Of a DNA stretch of 12,873 nt, positions 1 to 6,209 are shown one piece after another. A model generated the notes under the pieces. It worked only from the letters and a program-made list of their open reading frames with translations. It was not told the origin of the DNA and did not search any database. Source of the DNA: CAZFPN01 sp044370655. Its GTDB lineage: Bacteria; Pseudomonadota; Alphaproteobacteria; Rickettsiales; Deianiraeaceae. The DNA lies in NCBI GenBank assembly GCA_044370655.1, contig JBILVD010000034.1:1-12873 (forward strand), written 5' to 3'. Position 1 is the first letter of the stretch, and every line of letters starts with the position of its first letter. The translations under genes were made by a program, and so were the position numbers.

Positions 1-1
1 T

Positions 2-583
2 ATGAGTTTAAAATATGAATTGGTGTTTTCAAAACGAAGAAGTATTTCACTTTCTGTTAATTCTTTGTATAAAATATTGGTGAAAGCTCCTAAAAATACT
101 GATAAATCTTATATTGAGACTTTTGTTTTGAAGCATAAAGGCTGGATAGAAAAAAAACTCGAAATTTTAAAGGGGAACAAGAAAGAAGGTTTTTGGTGGC
201 TTGGAGAGAGGTGTCCTCCTTTTTTAGAACCTATTAAACCTTTAATTCTAAAGATTTTTGAAGAAAGGTTGGAGGCTTGCTATCAAGCTTTTAAACTTCA
301 TCACAACGCTCTAAAACCTACGCTTTTGATAAGAAAAATGAAGTCTCGTTGGGGCTCTTTATCTCATAATTCAAAAAATAAGGCTTGTAAAATGACATTA
401 AATTCCATATTAATTCACACTCCGCTTGAATGTATAGATTATGTGATTTTTCATGAATTATGCCATATTAAACATCAAAATCACGGAAAGGGGTTTTATG
501 ATTTACAACAAAAACTTGTGCCAAATTACAAAGAAGTTAGAGCAAAATTGCGAGAATTTTTGATAGAAGATTTTTATGTGTAG
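2..583 (+). CDS. YgjP-like zinc metallopeptidase (DUF45/M48-related)
   Basis: This 193-residue protein carries the zinc-protease signature HELCH at residues 151-155 (His151, Glu152, His155) with a likely third ligand at His161 in HQNHGKGF. This spacing is typical of YgjP/DUF45 proteins. Upstream are two other family landmarks: the N-terminal KRRSISLSV...VKAP stretch (residues 11-30) and RKMKSRWGS (111-119). The family is thought to be cytosolic peptidases of poorly known substrate; no signal peptide or membrane segment is visible. The segment between WWLG (65-68) and the helix before RKMK looks shorter than in the roughly 230-residue relatives I know. The ATG lies at base 2, so upstream signals, and a possible longer N-terminus, cannot be judged; the match of residues 5-30 to the family start argues the start is right. 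Identity is solid; the biological role is unknown. Confidence 0.88.
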   Translation: MSLKYELVFSKRRSISLSVNSLYKILVKAPKNTDKSYIETFVLKHKGWIEKKLEILKGNKKEGFWWLGERCPPFLEPIKPLILKIFEERLEACYQAFKLHHNALKPTLLIRKMKSRWGSLSHNSKNKACKMTLNSILIHTPLECIDYVIFHELCHIKHQNHGKGFYDLQQKLVPNYKEVRAKLREFLIEDFYV

Positions 584-658
584 AGTATTTCTTTTTTTTT
601 AAATTTTTTCTTGCATTTTAACAAAAGCTTATTTAAATTTCACTAAACTTTATAAAAA

Positions 659-1621
659 ATGATGAAAGGAAAGATTCTATCTTGTGGAGGCTATCTACCT
701 AAAATAAAAATGACAAACGACGACTTGGCAAAAAAAGTTGATACAAATGACGAATGGATAAGAACAAGGACGGGGATAACGCAAAGGTTTATAATGCAAG
801 ATGACCAAAAAGTAACAGACATGGCTCTTGAAGCAAGCCTTATTGCACTTGAGGGGCTAGATAATGTTGACGGAATAATTTTTGCAACTTCAACGCAAGA
901 TTTAGTCTTTCCTAGTTCTGCCTGCATTTTACAGCGTAAATTGAGGGAGAAAGATAAAAATGTTTTTGGCTTTGCTTTTGACATAATCGCCGCTTGTGCA
1001 GGTTTTGTGCATGGAGTGACGCTTGCAAATTCTATGATAAAATCTGGGCTTGGAAAGAGGATTTTGGTTGTAGGGGCAGACGCCGTTTCTCGTGCTTTAA
1101 ATTGGGAAGATAGAGAAACCTGCGTTTTGTTTGGAGATGGTGCGGGGGCGGTGGTGATTGATGCCGTGGCAGAAGATGAGGAAAGTGGTATTATAGATTG
1201 CGAACTTAAAGCGGACGGAACTTTTACAGAAATACTAAGGACAAATTGTGGACCTACGGATAGAAACTCCCCTCTTTATATCTCAATGAAGGGGAAGGAG
1301 GTTTTTGTGCACGCAGTTAAGAAAATGTCCGACTCCATCTCTCATTTAATTGAAAAAAATGGAATTTCAAAAGATGATGTAGATTTTATAATCGCCCATC
1401 AGGCTAATGCAAGAATTTTGGACGCCGTTGCCAAAGGTCTTGAAATGCCAGAGGAGAAGTTTGTAATGACAATACAAAAGCATGCAAATACATCTGCTGC
1501 AACAATTCCGCTTGCATTATGGGAGACTTTTAAAGAAGGTAAAATAAAAAGGGGGGATACCATAATATTTGAAGCCTTAGGTGGTGGGCTTGTGTGGGGA
1601 GGAGTGCTTTTAAAGTGGTGA
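659..1621 (+). CDS. fabH: Beta-ketoacyl-ACP synthase III (FabH)
   Basis: FabH condenses acetyl-CoA with malonyl-ACP to start type II fatty-acid synthesis in the cytosol. The 320-residue length is normal. The catalytic triad is visible: Cys113 in AACAGFVHG, His247 in AHQANARI, and Asn277 in HANTSA. The N-terminus has the NDEWIRTRTGI motif (30-40), which in this family contacts CoA, and the C-terminus the glycine-rich EALGGGLVWGG (305-315). Two ATG codons are adjacent (659 and 662); either could be used, and no Shine-Dalgarno sequence is visible. In many bacteria fabH follows plsX, but here the upstream neighbour is the metallopeptidase, 75 bp away, so fabH may have its own promoter. No terminator hairpin is evident after the TGA stop. 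Confidence 0.97.
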   Translation: MMKGKILSCGGYLPKIKMTNDDLAKKVDTNDEWIRTRTGITQRFIMQDDQKVTDMALEASLIALEGLDNVDGIIFATSTQDLVFPSSACILQRKLREKDKNVFGFAFDIIAACAGFVHGVTLANSMIKSGLGKRILVVGADAVSRALNWEDRETCVLFGDGAGAVVIDAVAEDEESGIIDCELKADGTFTEILRTNCGPTDRNSPLYISMKGKEVFVHAVKKMSDSISHLIEKNGISKDDVDFIIAHQANARILDAVAKGLEMPEEKFVMTIQKHANTSAATIPLALWETFKEGKIKRGDTIIFEALGGGLVWGGVLLKW

Positions 1622-1899
1622 TTTTATTTAGGTTTTGATGAAAAGAGAATTTGATGGGGCATACCGTTTTCATTGAATTTAGTCAAAAATAAAGAGTAAA
1701 TGGAAGATATATTCAAAAATAAGGCACTCCTAAACTTCTTGATTTTGAAATATGAGGTGTAAATTTGGTTTAGATTGAAGAAAAGATGTTATTTTACCGG
1801 TGTTAAGAAAAGATTTAAATCCTTCTCCTGCAAAGGTTAAACGCATTTCCCTTAAATTTGTGGGCTTTTGCGAAGGTGAAGTATTTTGAGATGCGGAAT
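1622..1899. other. Gene-poor stretch between fabH and the IS
   Basis: No recognisable gene lies here. On the minus strand one frame is open from the IS edge to a TAG at 1730-1732, with an internal ATG at 1844-1846 that would give 38 residues beginning MRLTFAGEGF. A second minus frame is open from about 1787 to a TAA near 1625. These are long open runs for such AT-rich DNA, but they resemble no family I recognise. An imperfect inverted repeat pairs 1821-1836 with 1865-1881. The stretch may be a decayed gene end or a dispersed repeat; I cannot tell which from one copy. Confidence 0.5.
1891..1899. repeat. Left copy of imperfect IS target-site duplication
   Basis: The nine bases ATGCGGAAT directly abut the left end of the IS and match the nine bases ATGCCGATT at 2700-2708, just outside the right end, at 7 of 9 positions. 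IS1-family elements usually duplicate about 9 bp on insertion, so this fits an old duplication that has gained two differences. Nine-base agreement at this level could also arise by chance. Confidence 0.55.
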
Positions 1900-1914
1900 T
1901 GACATCTAATTATA
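1900..1914 (+). repeat. Left terminal inverted repeat of the IS
   Basis: TGACATCTAATTATA differs from the inverted right end (2685-2699) only at its second base. The transposase stop codon (complement of 1906-1908) is embedded in it. Confidence 0.8.
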
Positions 1915-2232
1915 GCCATAAACATACATAAAAAAATCCATAGCCATCTTAACTATTCTTAAAGACTTGAAGTAGCATTTAGTTTTACGAACTAAGGCTG
2001 GAATATAATATCCTAATTTAGAGTTCCAACTTTCCACAAGGCATGTTTCTAACTTACTAATACAATGTATTATTATATTATAATGAACTCCAAAATAAGA
2101 CATATTAAAAGAATAAGTAGGATTTCTATAAGTAGAAATAAATTTAATTTTTCCATTACTAGTGCTATAAATATCTTCAAATATATCAAGACTATCTTTC
2201 AAATCAGTTCCTCCTACTTTAAATGAACACAT
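1906..2232 (-). CDS. IS1-like transposase, second frame (InsB-type catalytic part)
   Basis: This frame encodes the catalytic C-terminal part of the transposase. The block ETCLVESWNSKLGYYI (from about residue 62) contains the Glu expected to be the last acidic residue of the DDE triad, followed by RKTKCYFKSLRIV as in IS1-family proteins. A -1 shift in the upstream frame would join its residue Lys at 2217-2219 to Val (GTA) here, giving one product of about 246 residues. The frame also has its own ATG at 2230-2232, preceded by AGGAAG seven bases upstream, so separate initiation is possible. Where relatives, as I recall them, have S-T-D-G-N-P, this protein reads S-T-Y-R-N-P, so the middle catalytic Asp seems lost. 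The Gly-Tyr-Tyr-Ile-Pro-Ala stretch also looks altered. Family assignment is good; inactivity is inferred. Confidence 0.8.
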   Translation of the reverse strand: MCSFKVGGTDLKDSLDIFEDIYSTSNGKIKFISTYRNPTYSFNMSYFGVHYNIIIHCISKLETCLVESWNSKLGYYIPALVRKTKCYFKSLRIVKMAMDFFMYVYGYN

Positions 2233-2645
2233 TTACATTCTTCCTCTGTAAATAGCAGTCCATATTTTGAGTCATTTCCCTCCTCTTTTAGTTTTTTTTT
2301 AAATATAGCATATAATTCATCTAATTCTATTATTTCCGTTCCTTCTTCATATCGTTTCTCTTCTAATTGTAGACTTGAATGTCTTTTTAAAAGCCATTCA
2401 TAAACTGTTTGATAATAAATCTTCTTTCTAAATATCTTACTTAATATGCTAGCTATTCTTCTAAATCCATTACCTTCGGTATAAAGGATAAAAGCCATTT
2501 CTTGTTCTTTTTTGCTATACTTTACCCTATTATCTTCTCCTTCACGAAAGTATTTATTACATTCCTTGCATTTGTATCTCTTCTTATTCCAAATAATATC
2601 ACTTTTAATAAGAAGAGTTGAGCCACAAAATTTACATTCTTTCAT
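2214..2645 (-). CDS. IS1-like transposase, first frame (InsA-type zinc ribbon and HTH)
   Basis: From the ATG at 2643-2645 this frame gives 143 residues; a TTG at 2654 would add three. It begins with a zinc ribbon, CX2C at residues 4-7 and again at 26-29 (KCKEC), then a helix-turn-helix region at about 45-87 (YSKKEQEMAF to YEWLLK). It ends with IIELDELY, whose Asp109 is the expected first residue of the DDE triad. The frame stops at TAG (2214-2216), directly after a slippery heptamer, so the full transposase would be made by -1 frameshifting. If translated alone it would be a DNA-binding protein that, as known for InsA of IS1, could act as a repressor of transposition. Confidence 0.8.
   Translation of the reverse strand: MKECKFCGSTLLIKSDIIWNKKRYKCKECNKYFREGEDNRVKYSKKEQEMAFILYTEGNGFRRIASILSKIFRKKIYYQTVYEWLLKRHSSLQLEEKRYEEGTEIIELDELYAIFKKKLKEEGNDSKYGLLFTEEECKCVHLK
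2217..2223 (-). promoter_or_regulatory. Predicted -1 ribosomal frameshift heptamer T TTA AAG
   Basis: On the minus strand the first transposase frame reads TTA AAG TAG, preceded by T, so the seven bases T TTA AAG fit the X XXY YYZ slippery pattern exactly. Slipping back one base gives TTT AAA and continues as GTA GGA GGA ACT, entering the second frame directly before the zero-frame stop. The purine run GAGGAAG about 16 bases upstream may act as a Shine-Dalgarno-like stimulator, although this spacing is a little long. I did not identify a downstream stem or pseudoknot. Confidence 0.7.
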
Positions 2646-2684
2646 ATGAAACAAAAACTAATTTTAGTTAGAGGTATGATGGAG

Positions 2685-2699
2685 TATAATTAGATGTTA
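2685..2699 (-). repeat. Right terminal inverted repeat of the IS
   Basis: Read on the minus strand this is TAACATCTAATTATA, matching the left end at 14 of 15 positions. Its outermost TAA is used in frame as the stop codon of the sensor gene at 2697-3725. Confidence 0.8.
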
Positions 2700-3725
2700 A
2701 TGCCGATTTTTTAATTCTTTCAAGATAGCGTTTTGAATGTAAATTCTATTTCTTATAATGAAGATTAGTGCAACAATTAGCCCCATTACTATCAAAAACA
2801 AGATTTGTAATAGTCTAGAATGTTTGTTAAATTCGGTTTTACTAAATTCAATATTCAATATGTAAGAATGTATAAAATTTTGATTTTCCAAATTATACTC
2901 CCATTTATAGTTCATATTTTTAGAGATTTTAAAGCCTTTGTCTTTCTTTCCAATTTCTGTTATAATGTTGCCTTTGTTGTCAGTTAAGGATATATGATTA
3001 ATGAAGCCATCGTGTGCTTTTAGTTTGTCTTCAATTATTAAGTTAAAGTCGTCCCCTGAAATAACTAGAACTATCAGTCTTTCAATTTCTTTGCTATAGA
3101 AAAACATCCATTTAGCAGGGATTCTTTTAGGCAAGCTAATTTTTTTTGTAACTGGGTAGGTGAATAATTTATTTGGATTTTTGAATACGTCTTTTGCTAA
3201 AGTTCTTTGCATTTGGCAATTAAGAACTGCATCTCCCTTTCTGCAAGGGGCGTCTCCACACATTTGCGTTTTGCATTGCTCAACATCAATTATAGAGAAT
3301 GTTTCTTGAAATTTAGAGTGCTCTTGCGTTTGGTTTTTCTCTCCTGTTGTCATCTTTAAAAAGCCATCTTGACCAAATAAATAGATGGTTGTTATGTTAA
3401 ATCTTTTTGCTAGATTTTTTAAATCTTCATTTGTGTAGTTTTTTTTATTTTTAAGAATTTCATTAATTGCAATTGTAGAAGCCTCAAGCCTTAACGTCAT
3501 TTCATTTTCTAATAATTCAATGCTTGCGACTGCGCTTTGAGTAACATCGTCAGCACGATTTTCAAAGCTTTCAATTAAACTATGTCTAGTAACTAAAAAA
3601 CTCCACATGCCGATAATGCAAACTAACAACATCAAAATTATTTCAACAGGACGAACCGTGCTTAACATATGCTTTAGCGTTAAGTTTAAATATATAAATT
3701 TAGCTTCTTTCGTTTCTTTATTCAT
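2697..3725 (-). CDS. Two-helix extracytoplasmic sensor-like protein, C-terminus cut by the IS
   Basis: This 342-residue protein has a transmembrane helix at about 28-46, an outside domain at about 47-303, and a second helix at about 305-324, followed by a short basic cytoplasmic tail ending KELKNRH. This is the layout of Cache-type sensory modules in histidine kinases, chemoreceptors and diguanylate cyclases, but no output domain follows. The outside domain has four closely spaced cysteines (151, 156, 161, 170; pattern CX4CX4CX8C), which could form disulfides or bind a metal. The TAA stop consists of the last three bases of the IS. Without the IS the frame would run only 12 more codons to a TAA at 1852-1854. 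So either the output domain was already gone, or the protein never had one. I do not recognise a specific family; ligand and role are unknown. Confidence 0.7.
   Translation of the reverse strand: MNKETKEAKFIYLNLTLKHMLSTVRPVEIILMLLVCIIGMWSFLVTRHSLIESFENRADDVTQSAVASIELLENEMTLRLEASTIAINEILKNKKNYTNEDLKNLAKRFNITTIYLFGQDGFLKMTTGEKNQTQEHSKFQETFSIIDVEQCKTQMCGDAPCRKGDAVLNCQMQRTLAKDVFKNPNKLFTYPVTKKISLPKRIPAKWMFFYSKEIERLIVLVISGDDFNLIIEDKLKAHDGFINHISLTDNKGNIITEIGKKDKGFKISKNMNYKWEYNLENQNFIHSYILNIEFSKTEFNKHSRLLQILFLIVMGLIVALIFIIRNRIYIQNAILKELKNRH
2700..2708. repeat. Right copy of imperfect IS target-site duplication
   Basis: ATGCCGATT matches ATGCGGAAT at 1891-1899 at 7 of 9 positions. Here it encodes, on the minus strand, the last three residues (Asn-Arg-His) of the sensor protein. 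Confidence 0.55.
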
Positions 3726-3880
3726 CTTGAAATTTAAAAATTATAATTTTTTTGGGTTGAAAATAATAATTTGTCAAGTCTTTTTTAAACTTTTTTTATT
3801 TATTTAAACAAAAATTTACAACATAATTTTTTGCCAAATCTTATGTCTAAAATTTAAATTTACAAAATTAACACTTACTT

Positions 3881-3909
3881 CTTGAAAAATATTTTTTTTG
3901 AATTATCTT
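3881..3909 (+). promoter_or_regulatory. Candidate heat-shock or housekeeping promoter of grpE
   Basis: CTTGAAA at 3881-3887 is the sigma-32 (RpoH) -35 core. After 14 bases comes ATTATCT at 3902-3908, which resembles the alphaproteobacterial RpoH -10 (CYTATNT) with one mismatch. The same bases can also be read as a sigma-70 promoter, TTGAAA, 16 bp, TATCTT. Heat-shock control of grpE is usual in proteobacteria, which favours the first reading. The rest of the 210-bp divergent gap (3726-3935) is AT-rich with no gene that I can see. Confidence 0.5.
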
Positions 3910-3935
3910 AAATTCATAAAAGTAATGAATTGCAT

Positions 3936-4460
3936 ATGAACGAAAAAAACGAACCAAAAATAAATCTTGAAGAAGTTGTAAAAGAAGCGAAACAAGATGT
4001 AGAGGAAAATAAGCAAGATGAAGCTCTTTCTAAGCTAAAAAACGACTTATTATTAGCATTAGCAGAGGCGGAAAATTTGAGAAAGAGGCACGCAAAAGAA
4101 AAAGAGGATTTATCCAAATTTGCAGTATCCTCCGCACTTTCTGAGCTTGCAACTCCTTTTGAGCATCTTTTTTCCGCTTTAAAGCTTGAAGTCTCAGAAG
4201 ATTTAAGAGAAAACCCCTTCGTGAAATCAATGTTTGAAGGAGTTTTGATGGTGCAAAAAGAGTTTGAAAAAGTCTTCAATAAACTAGGTTTAAAGAGGAT
4301 TTACCCTGAGGGAGGGAGTTTTGATCCAAACTTTCATCAGGCTGTTTCCCAAATTGAGGTTCAAGGTTTTGATGCAGGTGCAATCGTGCAAGTTGTAAGT
4401 GCTGGTTTTGAGTTAAACGGAAGAGTTCTTAAACCTGCGATGGTTGTTGTTGCAAAATAA
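3936..4460 (+). CDS. grpE: GrpE, nucleotide exchange factor for DnaK
   Basis: GrpE releases ADP from the chaperone DnaK as a cytosolic dimer. From the ATG at 3936 it has 174 residues: an acidic and charged N-terminal helix rich in Glu and Lys, the AEAENLRKRHAKE signature (about residues 46-58) of the long dimer helix, and the C-terminal beta-domain with PEGGSFDPNFHQAV and GFELNGRVLKPAMVVVA. A TTG at 3930 would add two residues, but the ATG is the more natural start; neither has a Shine-Dalgarno sequence. It is the first gene of a + strand cluster, with ruvX 29 bp downstream, and has a plausible RpoH-type promoter upstream. dnaK and dnaJ are not in the window. Confidence 0.95.
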   Translation: MNEKNEPKINLEEVVKEAKQDVEENKQDEALSKLKNDLLLALAEAENLRKRHAKEKEDLSKFAVSSALSELATPFEHLFSALKLEVSEDLRENPFVKSMFEGVLMVQKEFEKVFNKLGLKRIYPEGGSFDPNFHQAVSQIEVQGFDAGAIVQVVSAGFELNGRVLKPAMVVVAK

Positions 4461-4489
4461 TATTTTTTTGCAAATTAGCATAATTTAGT

Positions 4490-4960
4490 ATGATTTTTAA
4501 CTCAATTTCAAGTTTTTTAGATGCAAAAAAACCTTTATCAGGCGAGTTTTTAGCAGTTGATATTGGGGCAAAAAAATCAGGATTTGCGGTGAGCATTTTG
4601 GGCGGGAGAATGTCCGTCCCTTCTTTTGTGTTTAACTCTTCAAACGAGGAAGTTCTTGCAAACGAGATAATAAGAGTAAAAAGAGAGAAATTCTGTAATT
4701 ATATAGTCTTAGGATTTCCCTTTGCTTGGGAGGAGGGGCTTTCCGCAAAACGGATTATAAGAATTGCAAAAATGCTTGAAGAAAGAGGGGAAAGTCCCTT
4801 ACTTTACGACGAAAACAGAACTAGTGTAAAGGTAAAGCAGGTGGTATTTGAGGCAAGAGGTAAAATGACTAAAAAAGAGTTGCAAAACTACGATGCAAGT
4901 GTTGCAAGCTTAATTTTAAGCAATGCACTTGATGAAATAAATACTTTTAATTATGATTAG
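4490..4960 (+). CDS. ruvX: RuvX/YqgF-type RNase H-fold nuclease
   Basis: This 156-residue protein matches the RuvX/YqgF family. Members act as Holliday-junction resolvase-like nucleases and have been linked to 16S rRNA end maturation and transcription antitermination. The RNase H-fold acidic residues are in place: Asp24 in AVDIGAKKSG, Glu108 in YDENRTS (usually DERLTT), and Asp135 in YDASVASLIL. The central VLGFPFAWEEG corresponds to the VGLP segment of the family. The gene begins 29 bp after grpE, and its last 8 bases overlap the start of dapB, which suggests translational coupling. The Asn at position 109 in place of Arg in the DER motif is a mild deviation. Alternative family names for the same protein are Yqg and putative pre-16S rRNA nuclease. 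Confidence 0.9.
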   Translation: MIFNSISSFLDAKKPLSGEFLAVDIGAKKSGFAVSILGGRMSVPSFVFNSSNEEVLANEIIRVKREKFCNYIVLGFPFAWEEGLSAKRIIRIAKMLEERGESPLLYDENRTSVKVKQVVFEARGKMTKKELQNYDASVASLILSNALDEINTFNYD

Positions 4961-5678
4961 ATATGGGATTTTTGCCTCTAAAGGAAAAATGGGGCAGGCT
5001 TTAAAGCTAGCAAGTGAAAGCTTTAAAAATGCGGAAGCTTCGAGGTTTTTTGATAGAAGTTTCACCAAACAGCAAGTAAAAGGTCTTGACTTTATAATTG
5101 ATTTTTCAAGCCCAAAAGGCTCTCTTTCTCTTTTAAAAGAGATGCAAGGAGAAAAAGCCCTTATAATATGCGGAACAACTGGATTTAGTAAGGAAGAATT
5201 TGAAGAAATTAAGAAGCTTGCAAACGGTGTTAAAGTTTTATATTCTGCAAATTTTAGCTTAGGAATTCGTGCAATTGCTAAGGTTTTAAGGGAGCTTGCA
5301 AGCGTTTTAAGGGAGTATGACGTTGAAATACTTGAAAAACATCACAACTTAAAAAAGGATATTCCATCAGGCACCGCACTATTGCTTGGAAAGGAGGTTG
5401 CAATCGGCAAAAATCAGGACTTTGAAACAGTGAAAGCGGTTAACAGAAATGGAGGGCGAGAGAAAGATGAAATAGGTTTTGCCTGCATGCGTCAAGGGTC
5501 TATTTTTGGGTTTCATGAAGTTTCTTTTGCAAACAACGATGAGAGAATTTGGGTGGGGCACGAAGCCTTTAACAAAGTTATATTTGCAAAGGGAGCTATT
5601 TCTGCTGGCTTAAAAGCAGTTGAAAGATTTCAATTTCTCAAACATGGTTTTTTTGAATTGGAAGATTTAGAAGATTAA
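4953..5678 (+). CDS. dapB: 4-hydroxy-tetrahydrodipicolinate reductase (DapB)
   Basis: DapB reduces hydroxy-tetrahydrodipicolinate with NAD(P)H in the diaminopimelate/lysine pathway, supplying peptidoglycan. Residues 5-14 (GIFASKGKMG) form the nucleotide-binding loop. CGTTGF (73-78) and SANFSLG (98-104) are family motifs. The active site EKHHNLKKDIPSGTA (128-142) contains the presumed catalytic His130 and Lys134. The C-terminal substrate domain ends with RQGSIFGFHEVSF and GHEAFNKVIFAKGA. At 241 residues it is shorter than the usual ~270, with trimming between the Rossmann start and IIDFS; this is seen in other reduced alphaproteobacteria. It overlaps ruvX by 8 bp. Presence of dapB implies that the cell makes diaminopimelate for its wall. 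Confidence 0.95.
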   Translation: MIRYGIFASKGKMGQALKLASESFKNAEASRFFDRSFTKQQVKGLDFIIDFSSPKGSLSLLKEMQGEKALIICGTTGFSKEEFEEIKKLANGVKVLYSANFSLGIRAIAKVLRELASVLREYDVEILEKHHNLKKDIPSGTALLLGKEVAIGKNQDFETVKAVNRNGGREKDEIGFACMRQGSIFGFHEVSFANNDERIWVGHEAFNKVIFAKGAISAGLKAVERFQFLKHGFFELEDLED

Positions 5679-5687
5679 ATTTTTTGC

Positions 5688-5716
5688 TTGCAAATATAGA
5701 AACAATAAGTTAAAAT
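5688..5716 (+). promoter_or_regulatory. Candidate sigma-70 promoter for the 5769 gene
   Basis: TTGCAA at 5688-5693 and TAAAAT at 5711-5716 are separated by 17 bp, the optimal spacing. Both boxes match the consensus at four or five of six bases. A start site near 5723 would give a leader of about 45 bases before the ATG at 5769. It lies just after dapB, so the downstream gene probably has its own transcript. Confidence 0.5.
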
Positions 5717-5768
5717 GGCGTTGCAATTTGCTTATTAATTGCCTTTTGCACAACTTTTAATTGTCTTT

Positions 5769-6209
5769 ATGAGATTATCTATTTTGAATATATTAAAATT
5801 AGAACATGAGAAAATGAGAGAAAAAATAACAGAAACGTTAAAAGAGAAAAAATTTGAAAATCAAAAAAAGTTTTTTTTAGAAATTAAAAAAGACTTAAAA
5901 TTGCAATTAACAATTGAGAAAATTCTATTTTTTAGGGAAATTCAAAAATATCAAAATCTACAAATAAAAGAGATATGTGATGATGTTGAAGATATAATTG
6001 CGGAACTTTCTAGTAAATTAAGCCCATATCAACAAAATGATTTGTTAAATGATTTATCGGAAGCGTATCAAGAATATTCAGCCAGTTTAGAGAAGGGAAT
6101 GACGGAAATTCCTTTGCAAAAAATGGAAATTCTCTTAAAAAAGTTTAAAAAATTAAAGCAAAGTAAATGGAGGTTATTTTTTCATAAAATGCTGAAATTT
6201 TTTTATTAA
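5769..6209 (+). CDS. Small all-helical hypothetical protein, faintly hemerythrin-like
   Basis: From the ATG at 5769 the product is 146 residues; a TTG at 5739 would add ten residues (PFAQLLIVF-like) that look untypical. The sequence is rich in Lys, Glu and Leu and appears almost entirely helical, without signal peptide or membrane helix. I do not recognise it firmly. The start ILKLEHEKMREKI, the segment LQLTIEKILFFREI (45-58) and DDVEDIIAEL (71-80) echo the helix order of hemerythrin-type proteins (EH..R, H..EE..LFP, HE..). However, most metal-binding histidines are absent: position 46 is Gln and only His13 and Glu50 fit. It may be a degenerate member or merely a chance helical resemblance. 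Its stop overlaps the stop of the convergent acetyltransferase gene by four bases. Confidence 0.65.
   Translation: MRLSILNILKLEHEKMREKITETLKEKKFENQKKFFLEIKKDLKLQLTIEKILFFREIQKYQNLQIKEICDDVEDIIAELSSKLSPYQQNDLLNDLSEAYQEYSASLEKGMTEIPLQKMEILLKKFKKLKQSKWRLFFHKMLKFFY

Larger units (their letters stand above)
1900..2699 (-). mobile_element. IS1-like insertion sequence, 800 bp
   Basis: The boundaries come from matching ends. TGACATCTAATTATA at 1900-1914 and the reverse complement of 2685-2699 (TAACATCTAATTATA) agree at 14 of 15 positions. The interior holds two overlapping transposase frames on the minus strand with a -1 frameshift site, the standard organisation of IS1-family elements. The element is compact: the transposase TAG stop lies inside the left end. 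Near-matching 9-bp flanks suggest a target duplication. The right end supplies the stop codon of the neighbouring sensor gene. Differences between the duplicated flanks, and an apparently altered catalytic residue, suggest an old and probably inactive copy. Assignment to IS1 rests on the zinc ribbon, the ELDE motif and the C-terminal ETCLVESWNSK...RKTKCYFKS block. Confidence 0.85.

Noticed and set aside
3740..3777. TTGACA and TATAAT on the minus strand upstream of the sensor gene
   Set aside because: Both boxes are perfect, but the spacer is 26 bp, too long for one sigma-70 promoter. TATAAT alone may work with a poor -35.
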